A stretch of 10,259 nt of DNA from an uncultured Oscillospiraceae bacterium (GTDB taxonomy: Bacteria; Bacillota; Clostridia; Oscillospirales; Oscillospiraceae). This document shows, piece after piece, positions 5,761 to 10,259 of the stretch. The DNA lies in NCBI GenBank assembly GCA_900756495.1, contig CAAEKI010000253.1, forward strand, positions 1 to 10,259, given 5' to 3'. Position 1 is the first letter of the stretch; each line of letters starts with the position of its first letter. Made by a program: the position numbers and the translations under genes. The notes below the pieces were generated by a model. That model made no database searches and was not told the origin of the DNA. It worked only from the letters and a program-made list of their open reading frames with translations.

Positions 5761-6012
5761 ATGCACTTTGATTCTCTTGTGGTTGGACAAACAATTCGCA
5801 GATTAAGAAAAACGAGAAGACTTTCACAAGATGTTTTAAGTGGCCTCGCCGGGATTGCGCGTACCCACTTAACAATGATTGAAAATGGTTCCAAACAGCC
5901 GAATTTTGAAACAGTCTGGAAAATTGCTTTAGCCTTAAATTTACGTCCAAGTGAACTTGTTAGCATTATAGAGAAGGAAATAGAGGACACCAGCCGTTTG
6001 AACATGGGGTGA
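5761..6012 (+). CDS. XRE-family DNA-binding regulator, XRE4
   Basis: An 83-residue, almost pure HTH_3 domain (residues ~8-70; LSQDVLSGLAGIARTHLTMIE, residues 21-41, covers the helix-turn-helix and is followed by the ENGSKQPNFETVWKIA signature). The start is ATG 5761 with GGTGGG six bases before it; the longer frame beginning at 5686 has no ribosome site. Very short, like Cro-type repressors or the DNA-binding antitoxins of mobile elements. The last residues (about 78-83) may be read from a different segment: from about 6007 on, the opposite strand encodes a protein-like fragment, suggesting a junction at the gene end. AT-rich. Confidence 0.88.
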   Translation: MHFDSLVVGQTIRRLRKTRRLSQDVLSGLAGIARTHLTMIENGSKQPNFETVWKIALALNLRPSELVSIIEKEIEDTSRLNMG

Positions 6013-6084
6013 ATAGGTTCGGTAGAACTGGTCTAAGTAGTCCCTGTCCATGTCGTTCTTCAGTTCAGCGATATCCCTCAGCAT
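5941..6084 (-). pseudogene. Possible fragment of an unrecognised mobile-element gene
   Basis: On the minus strand from 6084 a 47-codon frame begins MLRDIAELKNDMDRDYLDQF and continues YRTYSP. These 26 residues have the composition of a real charged helical protein, then the frame becomes noise where it runs antisense to XRE4. There is no ribosome site and a stop lies just upstream, so it looks like the remnant of a disrupted gene rather than an expressed one. The family is not recognised. Confidence 0.25.
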
Positions 6085-6300
6085 AAGTATGATAACTTAA
6101 AAGACTTTCACAATACCGTAGCCAAAATCGAGGAAGATAAGGTGATAGGTGGTTTCATAAACGGTCGAAGAAAACAAATAATCCGAACCTATCTCCTATT
6201 GGAAACAGGTTCGGATTATTTTAGTTTGCCTTGTCTTGACAAAAAAGATGCTATCAATGGCTCGGGCATCCGACAAGTGGTATTTACACCTAAAAATTGA
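6037..6300 (+). pseudogene. Open frame of 87 codons without a good start, possible gene fragment
   Basis: After the stop at 6034-6036 this plus frame stays open to TGA at 6298-6300. It reads protein-like in places (HKYDNLKDFHNTVAKIEED, then KVIGGFINGRRKQIIRTYLL) but has no ATG and no ribosome site, and a 15-bp perfect hairpin lies within it. It may be the broken 3' part of a mobile-element gene or chance. The family is not recognised. Confidence 0.2.
6176..6223 (+). terminator. Intrinsic terminator-like hairpin downstream of XRE4
   Basis: Arms AAATAATCCGAACCT (6176-6190) and its exact complement (6207-6221) enclose a 16-base loop, with a T-rich right side (ATTATTTTAG). It is AT-rich at the base and GC-rich near the loop and would work best on the plus strand, probably ending the XRE3-XRE4 transcript. 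Confidence 0.6.
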
Positions 6301-6317
6301 ATACACGACGAGAATTT

Positions 6318-6349
6318 GAGGGGCTTTCTGTTCGCAGGGGGCCTCTTTT
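6318..6349 (+). terminator. UUCG-loop hairpin with G-U pairs, plus-strand terminator
   Basis: GAGGGGCTTTCTG (6318-6330), loop TTCG, then CAGGGGGCCTCTT (6335-6347) pair over 13 positions if G-U pairs are allowed (T6325-T6327 with G6338-G6340, and two more). Four T follow from 6346. The G-U pairs would be A-C mismatches on the other strand, so the structure is meaningful only in plus-strand RNA. It could end a short transcript beginning between the two hairpins, or be an attenuator before the 6395 frame. Confidence 0.5.
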
Positions 6350-6394
6350 CTCATACCCCGACGCTGCCGCAGGCCCTACAAGGAGGCGTTAGAA

Positions 6395-6505
6395 TTGTCA
6401 GCTAAAAACGAGCGACAGGAGGGACGTGTGGTATGGCTCACGTTAGGGAGATACACCTGTTCAAATGAAAAGGGCGGTGCGGATGGTGGAGCACAGGCCG
6501 GGTAA
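6395..6505 (+). CDS. Short frame with strong ribosome site, possible truncated gene start
   Basis: A perfect AAGGAGG (6380-6386) sits eight bases before TTG 6395, which opens a 36-codon frame beginning (M)SAKNERQEGRVVWLT. The first ~16 residues look like the N-terminus of a small basic mobile-element protein; the rest runs antisense through the end of the HEPN gene and looks random. A second frame with its own GGAGGG site starts at ATG 6433 (MAHVREIHLFK). I read this as a gene start cut off by the segment carrying the toxin-antitoxin pair, or as a leader peptide. Confidence 0.3.
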   Translation: MSAKNERQEGRVVWLTLGRYTCSNEKGGADGGAQAG

Positions 6506-6790
6506 ATCATCCGTGATGATCTCCCACACCAGCGTCATGTTCACGCCTTCATAGTCGTGGACGATGCGGTTGCGGAGGCCGTACATCTCATTCCAAGGGA
6601 TTTGCGGGTGTGCTTTTACAAAAGCATCGTCAGCGGATTTACAGAGTTCCCCCATCTGGCTCAAGTTGAACACACAAGCCTCCACAAGTTTTGTGTCCTT
6701 GATGAAGCTGTCATAGGAATACTCTTTGCAGTAGGCGATGATTTTCTCCGCATAGCCGAGCAGTTTTTGAAGGATGATCTCATTTCTCAT
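6461..6790 (-). CDS. hepT: HEPN-domain ribonuclease toxin, HepT-like (DUF86)
   Basis: A 109-residue all-helical HEPN/DUF86 protein with the family catalytic signature R73-x4-H78-D79-Y80 in RNRIVHDY, fully intact, so an active RNase is expected. In the HepT/MntA type of toxin-antitoxin system the toxin cleaves RNA and is silenced when the MNT partner AMPylates the Tyr of this motif (established for Shewanella and Aphanizomenon members). The start is ATG 6790 with GGGAG nine bases upstream, inside the end of the mntA gene (11-base overlap); a GTG at 6820 is less likely. Usual length for the family. It is the second gene of the operon. Confidence 0.88.
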   Translation of the reverse strand: MRNEIILQKLLGYAEKIIAYCKEYSYDSFIKDTKLVEACVFNLSQMGELCKSADDAFVKAHPQIPWNEMYGLRNRIVHDYEGVNMTLVWEIITDDLPGLCSTIRTALFI

Positions 6791-7079
6791 AAATCGTGAC
6801 TCCCGTGGATCTAATTTCACGGTCTATGGGCGACCCCTTCTCAATATGTGACACGTCCAGCAGATCCACTGGCATCTGGGTGGCGCGGCGCACATCCTCT
6901 ATCAGCCCGACAAAGCGCAGGCCCTTCAAACGGCTGTCCACCAACAGATCAATGTCGCTTTTTTCGGTGGATGTCCCCTTGGCTACCGAGCCGAACAAGA
7001 TGGCACTCCGCACACCATAGGCGTCAAAAATTGGCGTCAACTTTCCCTTGATTTCATTGATTGTCTGTACCCTAGACAT
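6780..7079 (-). CDS. mntA: Minimal nucleotidyltransferase antitoxin, MntA-like
   Basis: A 99-residue MNT-family protein of the DNA polymerase beta superfamily. It shows the motif GS-x10-DxD exactly: G30-S31, then D42-I43-D44 within LFGSVAKGTSTEKSDIDLLV, plus a third acidic strand at VDLLDV (D72). It is predicted to transfer AMP to the HepT tyrosine and so neutralise the toxin. ATG 7079 is preceded by AAGGAGGCG at ideal distance. The first gene of the operon, as usual for antitoxins. Its promoter at 7105-7133 is strong and close. Apart from defence or element maintenance, no other role is suggested by the context. Confidence 0.88.
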   Translation of the reverse strand: MSRVQTINEIKGKLTPIFDAYGVRSAILFGSVAKGTSTEKSDIDLLVDSRLKGLRFVGLIEDVRRATQMPVDLLDVSHIEKGSPIDREIRSTGVTIYEK

Positions 7080-7104
7080 GAGATCGCCTCCTTCCTTACT
7101 TTTT

Positions 7105-7133
7105 ATTATAGACGCTTGGAGGGAGAAAAACAA
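7105..7133 (-). promoter_or_regulatory. Promoter of the mntA-hepT operon
   Basis: On the minus strand, -35 TTGTTT (7133-7128) and a perfect -10 TATAAT (7110-7105) are separated by 17 bases, 26 bases before the mntA ATG. Upstream, TATGCTA (7145-7151) and TAGCATA (7172-7178) form an inverted repeat with a further TATAAT (7168-7173) in between, a possible operator or second promoter. Confidence 0.65.
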
Positions 7134-7320
7134 TTCTATTATGCTATGCTAAAAAATATTCCAATTTATTATAGCATATTTTTCCCAGTGTTCACAACAG
7201 ATATATTATCAGTCTATTGGAAAGGTGGAGTTTGAATAAAAAGTTCTATTACCCACACTTCAAACGCGAGTGGTGTTATAGAATTTACACATCAGACGAG
7301 CGAGTATAAGCGAGTAAATC
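7134..7320. other. Intergenic stretch between the toxin-antitoxin promoter and the tRNA
   Basis: 187 bases with no gene seen. It holds the inverted repeat TATGCTA/TAGCATA (7145-7178), an imperfect inverted repeat TTCTAT/ATAGAA (7244-7283), and a direct repeat GCGAGTA at 7300-7306 and 7310-7316. The last could be a remnant of a recombination site next to the tRNA, but nothing proves it. Confidence 0.35.
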
Positions 7321-7362
7321 AGAGAAAAAGAAATCAGAGCCGTCAAATACGACGGCTCTGAT
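7321..7362 (-). terminator. Terminator of tRNA-Leu
   Basis: A perfect 12-bp stem (7333-7344 with 7351-7362), loop of six bases, then on the minus strand ATTTCTTTTTC. It begins three bases after the encoded CCA end of the tRNA. Confidence 0.85.
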
Positions 7363-7364
7363 AA

Positions 7365-7450
7365 TGGTGCCGGTGGTGGGACTTGAACCCACACGGTGTT
7401 GCCACCAACGGATTTTGAGTCCGTCACGTCTGCCATTCCATCACACCGGC
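7365..7450 (-). tRNA. tRNA-Leu (anticodon CAA)
   Basis: On the minus strand the 7-bp acceptor stem GCCGGTG/CACCGGC, discriminator A (7368) and an encoded CCA (7367-7365) are clear. The anticodon stem ACGGA/TCCGT encloses the loop CTCAAAA, giving anticodon CAA. A long variable arm (GGTG-GCAA-CACC) and the T arm GTGGG-TTCAAGT-CCCAC confirm class II tRNA-Leu, reading UUG. Its 3' end faces the accessory region, the usual side for integration of mobile elements at tRNA genes. Confidence 0.97.
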
Positions 7451-7454
7451 AAAT

Positions 7455-7509
7455 CCGGCGCATCTAATACGCCGGTAAGCATTATAGCATGGGTTCCAAA
7501 CTGTGGCAA
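7455..7509 (-). promoter_or_regulatory. Promoter and leader hairpin of tRNA-Leu
   Basis: On the minus strand, -35 TTGCCA (7509-7504) and -10 TATAAT (7486-7481) are 17 bases apart, immediately after the stop codon of the HAD phosphatase gene. A short hairpin, CCGGCG/CGCCGG (7455-7460 with 7470-7475), lies in the 5' leader before the mature tRNA. No terminator separates the upstream operon, so some readthrough into the tRNA is possible. Confidence 0.8.
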
Positions 7510-7520
7510 GAGTTTTTTCA

Positions 7521-8348
7521 TCACTTCCGAAGAAGAAATTGTTCTACCGCCGCCCCCACGCCTCCTTCAGTATTGGACAGCGCCTGGAAACGGGCCGCCG
7601 CTTTTGCCTCCGGCGTGGCGTTGGCCATGGCAAAAGACCATCCGGCCCAAGAGAGCATCTCCAAATCGTTGCCCGCATCTCCAAAGGCCATCACCTGCCC
7701 CGCCTCTATTCCAAGCCTTGCGCATAAGGCTCTCAGCGCTGCGCATTTGGTAACGCCCTCTGCGGCCAATTCCAGGTTGCGCCGGAAAGAACAGGCTACC
7801 GTCAGCGGGCCGGTTTCTCCTACCTCGGCCAGCACCGACGGCCGGTCGCCGTCAGGCACGTCAAAGACATGAACTTTCTCAACCGTCAGATCCGCCGTGG
7901 CATCATCCAGGCTGTCCACCACATCGGTGTGCCGCTCAAACGTAGCCAGGAATTCCGGCGTCACTGCTGCAGCCCGGACAATCTCCAGCAAACGGCGCTC
8001 AACCAGATTCTTTCCGCTGCAGTAGACTTCGAATGGCAGCCTCCGCTGGCGCAGAACCTCAAAAATGGCGTTGGCCTGGGCGTGCGGCAGTCCTTTCCGA
8101 ACCAGCCACTCCCCTCGCTCCGCATCCAGTACCGCCGCGCCGTTGGAGCAGACCGCGTAGCGAATCACGCCCAACTGGGCGGCCACGTCAGTGAGAAGCG
8201 CCCAAGCCCGGCCGCTGGCAATGGATACCGCCGCGCCCTGCGCTGCAGCTGCCCGCAGGGCGCGGATGTTGCGCTCAGGAATTGTAGCGTGGTCATCGTC
8301 CAAAAGCGTCCCATCCAAATCCAGCGCAATCAGCTTTATCTCTTCCAT
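7521..8348 (-). CDS. Cof-type HAD-IIB sugar-phosphate phosphatase
   Basis: A 275-residue haloacid dehalogenase superfamily protein. Motif I is ALDLDGTLL, with nucleophile Asp10 and Asp12; motif II is Ser45 in SIASGRA; the motif III Lys is in EGVTK; motif IV is GDAGNDLEML (Asp224, Asp228). The large cap between about 85 and 190 and the length fit the Cof/YidA type (HAD-IIB), which hydrolyse sugar phosphates, FMN or PLP with Mg2+. The start ATG 8348 follows the transketolase C-half stop after one base, with AAGGG before it. The operon with transketolase hints at a pentose- or erythrose-phosphate substrate or at removal of a toxic by-product; the family is promiscuous, so this is only a guess. 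Confidence 0.9.
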   Translation of the reverse strand: MEEIKLIALDLDGTLLDDDHATIPERNIRALRAAAAQGAAVSIASGRAWALLTDVAAQLGVIRYAVCSNGAAVLDAERGEWLVRKGLPHAQANAIFEVLRQRRLPFEVYCSGKNLVERRLLEIVRAAAVTPEFLATFERHTDVVDSLDDATADLTVEKVHVFDVPDGDRPSVLAEVGETGPLTVACSFRRNLELAAEGVTKCAALRALCARLGIEAGQVMAFGDAGNDLEMLSWAGWSFAMANATPEAKAAARFQALSNTEGGVGAAVEQFLLRK

Positions 8349-8349
8349 C

Positions 8350-9297
8350 TCAGCCCTTGCGCTTCAAGGCCTCGCGCGCCTTGGCGGCAATTCCCTCGGG
8401 AGTCAGTCCGAAATACTCCAGTACCTGCTGGGCCTTGCCGGAACGTCCAAAGACGTCCTCCACCCCATGGCGGATAACCGGCACAGGACAGTGCTCCGAC
8501 AAATACTCGGCCACAGCGGCCCCCAGTCCTCCAATCACATTGTGCTCCTCAGTGGTGACCACTGCGCCGGTCTCTTCGGCGGCTTTTTTCAGCAGCTCCC
8601 CGTCCAGCGGCTTAATGGTGTGCATGTCAATCACCCGTGCGCAGATACCCTCAGCGGCCAAAATTTCTGCCGCCTTCAGCGCCATCTGAACCATCATGCC
8701 CACGGCCACAATGGTCACGTCTCCTCCGTCCCGCAGCGTAATCCCCTTGCCCAGTTCGAAGGTATAGCCGGGAATAGAGCCGGTGACGCTCTCCACCGCC
8801 AGGCGGCCCAGCCGCATATAGGCGGGGCCGTCATAGTCCAGCAGGGCCTTTACGGCATGGCGCATCTCAGGGCCGTCACAGGGGGATACCACCAGCATAT
8901 TGGGAATAACCCGCATCACCGCGTAGTCCTCACAGCACTGGTGGGTGGCGCCGTCCTCGCCTACGGATACCCCCCCATGGGAGCCCACCACCTTCACATT
9001 AAGGCGGGGATAGGCGATGGAATTGCGCACCTGCTCAAACGCCCGCCCAGCGGCAAACATGGCAAAGGTGTTGGTAAAGGGTTTCTTTCCGCAGGCGGCC
9101 AGTCCGGCAGCCACAACTGTCATATTGGCCTCGGCAATCCCCATGTTGAAGAAGCGATCAGGATGCGCTGTGGCAAACCCCTTGGACATGGTGGAGCCGG
9201 ACAGGTCGGCATCCAGTACGACCAGCTCCGGATATTCCTCTGCCAGCGCCACCAGCGCCTCGCCATAGGCGGCACGCGTTGCAATCTTCTCGCTCAT
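8350..9297 (-). CDS. Transketolase, C-terminal half (pyrimidine-binding subunit)
   Basis: A 315-residue protein covering the Pyr and C-terminal domains of transketolase. It has GIAEANM at 53-59, with Glu56 as the residue that activates thiamine diphosphate, GSHGGVSVGEDGATHQ at about 105-120, and the transketolase C domain near 190-300 (IDMHTIKPLD and TTEEHNVIGG). In split enzymes it pairs with the N half to move two-carbon ketol units in the non-oxidative pentose phosphate pathway. ATG 9297 lies two bases after the N-half stop, with GGAGGGG before it, so equal synthesis of the two subunits is expected. The length fits split transketolases of Firmicutes. A DXS-type or other sugar specificity cannot be excluded but is less likely. 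Confidence 0.95.
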   Translation of the reverse strand: MSEKIATRAAYGEALVALAEEYPELVVLDADLSGSTMSKGFATAHPDRFFNMGIAEANMTVVAAGLAACGKKPFTNTFAMFAAGRAFEQVRNSIAYPRLNVKVVGSHGGVSVGEDGATHQCCEDYAVMRVIPNMLVVSPCDGPEMRHAVKALLDYDGPAYMRLGRLAVESVTGSIPGYTFELGKGITLRDGGDVTIVAVGMMVQMALKAAEILAAEGICARVIDMHTIKPLDGELLKKAAEETGAVVTTEEHNVIGGLGAAVAEYLSEHCPVPVIRHGVEDVFGRSGKAQQVLEYFGLTPEGIAAKAREALKRKG

Positions 9298-9299
9298 CT

Positions 9300-10145
9300 C
9301 TATTTCCCCTCCAGTTCCGCCAGCGCACCGCGCAGCTCTGCCATGGCCCTTTCATACTGCTCATCGTTAGGGGCCTTGCCATGCCAGCCGGCGTCATTTT
9401 CCATGAAGGAAACCCCTTTGCCTTTTACAGTCCTGGCCAGCAGAACCACAGGCGCCCCCTTCAAGGTTTTCGCCCGTGAAAAGGCCTCATCCAAGGCCGC
9501 CATATCGTGGCCGTCCACAGCGATTACCTGCCATCCAAAAGCCTGGAACTTCTGGTCCAGGGGTTCAGAAGGCATCACATCGGCGGTTCTGCCGTCAATC
9601 TGGAGCCCGTTTACATCTACCACAGCGCAGAGGTTATCCAGGTGGAACTTGGCCGCAGACATGGCCGCCTCCCACACCTGACCTTCCTCTACCTCGCCGT
9701 CGCCGAGGACAGCGTAAACCCGGTAGTCCTTTTGGTCCATCTTTCCCGCCAAGGCCATTCCCACAGCGGCGGAGATCCCCTGCCCCAGCGAGCCGGTTGA
9801 CATGTCTACGCCGGGGACATGCACCATATCGGGATGGCCGGAAAAATGCCCCTCAATGGATCGGAAGAGTTTCAGCTGCTCCTCCGGGAAATAGCCTCTG
9901 AGAGCCAGCGCCGCATAGAGCGCAGGCGTACAGTGGCCTTTGGAGAGGACAAGCCTGTCCCGTTCCGGGTCCTTCGGGTTCTTTGGGTCTACCCGCAGAA
10001 TGCTGAAATAGAGGTCGGTCAGTATATCCGCAACGGACAGCGAGCCGCCGATATGTCCGGAAGCGGCGGTATGGACCATATCCATCGCCAGCAGTCGAAC
10101 GCGGGCCGCCGCCGTCGCCAGGGCGTGCGCCTTTGCCTGTTCCAT
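9300..10145 (-). CDS. Transketolase, N-terminal half (thiamine diphosphate-binding subunit)
   Basis: A 281-residue protein with the transketolase PP domain. AASGHIGGSLS (28-37) is the sugar/phosphate-binding segment, SKGH is at 68-71, GSLGQGIS at 118-125, and the thiamine diphosphate motif GDGE at 148-151 ends in N179. The start is ATG 10145 with AAGGGTGAT seven bases upstream; an upstream in-frame start at 10190 has no ribosome site and would lie in the leader. It is the first gene of a three-gene operon (N half, C half, Cof phosphatase), with a strong promoter about 60 bases upstream. Split transketolase pairs are frequent in Clostridia. Confidence 0.95.
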   Translation of the reverse strand: MEQAKAHALATAAARVRLLAMDMVHTAASGHIGGSLSVADILTDLYFSILRVDPKNPKDPERDRLVLSKGHCTPALYAALALRGYFPEEQLKLFRSIEGHFSGHPDMVHVPGVDMSTGSLGQGISAAVGMALAGKMDQKDYRVYAVLGDGEVEEGQVWEAAMSAAKFHLDNLCAVVDVNGLQIDGRTADVMPSEPLDQKFQAFGWQVIAVDGHDMAALDEAFSRAKTLKGAPVVLLARTVKGKGVSFMENDAGWHGKAPNDEQYERAMAELRGALAELEGK

Positions 10146-10202
10146 TTGATCACCCTTCTCTTTTCTATCACTGGTTTTTTCACACAGCAATTTATCGTAT
10201 CC

Positions 10203-10231
10203 AGTATATTACACCAAGCCCTGAATTGCAA
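10203..10231 (-). promoter_or_regulatory. Promoter of the transketolase operon
   Basis: On the minus strand, -35 TTGCAA (10231-10226) and -10 TATACT (10208-10203) are separated by 17 bases. Transcription would start near 10196, giving a leader of about 50 nt before the ATG at 10145. No further operator was seen. Confidence 0.8.
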
Positions 10232-10259
10232 GGGGCAGAAAGGCCGGGCGGCCCAACGG

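Larger units (their letters stand above)
6013..6460. other. Stretch without a confident gene, probable mobile-element debris
   Basis: 448 bases between XRE4 and the HEPN toxin. It holds two strong plus-strand hairpins (6176-6221 and 6318-6347), a protein-like open frame without start codon (6037-6300), the tail of a reverse-strand fragment, and a short frame with an excellent ribosome site at its right end (6395). The mix of partial signals in both orientations suggests successive insertions and deletions. Confidence 0.5.

Noticed and set aside
6013..6460. A complete insertion sequence or integrase gene
   Set aside because: There are no paired terminal inverted repeats with target duplications and no frame with transposase or integrase motifs; only fragments are seen.
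7260..7463. A 67-codon minus-strand frame across the tRNA
   Set aside because: It is the tRNA-Leu gene and its terminator read as codons.
8191..9681. A 496-codon open frame on the plus strand
   Set aside because: It runs antisense through the phosphatase and both transketolase halves, whose minus-strand products carry full family motifs. GC-rich codon use opens the opposite frame.

Overview
The window looks like chromosome of a Clostridia-class Firmicute, probably a gut Oscillospiraceae of the Flavonifractor/Pseudoflavonifractor type. This is inferred from gene style: GC-rich metabolic genes with strong AGGAGG-like ribosome sites, a split transketolase, and an adjoining AT-rich accessory stretch full of small Cro/CI-type regulators. 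No species can be named from sequence alone.

Left flank (1-2282, minus strand): a two-gene sulfur-redox operon. A single-domain rhodanese is followed, one base later, by a CoA-disulfide-reductase-like flavoprotein that carries its own C-terminal rhodanese. The operon is closed at both edges by strong inverted repeats, one at 1-20 and a perfect 21-bp stem at 2237-2282.

Accessory region (about 2283-7320): a translationally coupled pair of unrecognised helical proteins (2428-3779, minus) lies divergent from two paralogous XRE regulators (3922-4619, plus), with repeated TATAGGGGA-like boxes in the control regions. Next comes an Hfq-like Sm protein (4816-5232, minus) with an unusual N-terminal extension of about 44 residues, divergent from a third XRE regulator (5342-5641). 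A fourth XRE gene follows (5761-6012). The promoter regions of hfq, XRE3 and XRE4 each hold an AT-rich palindrome, and these share 8-mers. The stretch 6013-6460 has no confident gene; it holds two hairpins, protein-like fragments and a short frame with a very good ribosome site, and looks like debris of a mobile element. A complete HEPN/MNT (HepT/MntA) toxin-antitoxin pair closes the region.

Right flank (7321-10259, minus strand): tRNA-Leu(CAA) with its own promoter and terminator, then an operon of split transketolase (N half, C half) and a Cof-type HAD phosphatase, with a good sigma-70-type promoter at 10203-10231. The genes are spaced by 1-2 bases.

The most interesting part is the regulator-dense core at 3.8-6.0 kb: four XRE proteins and an orphan Hfq in about 2.2 kb, with shared operator-like palindromes. 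An autoregulated switch coupling transcriptional repressors to an acquired RNA chaperone is an inference, not something the sequence proves.
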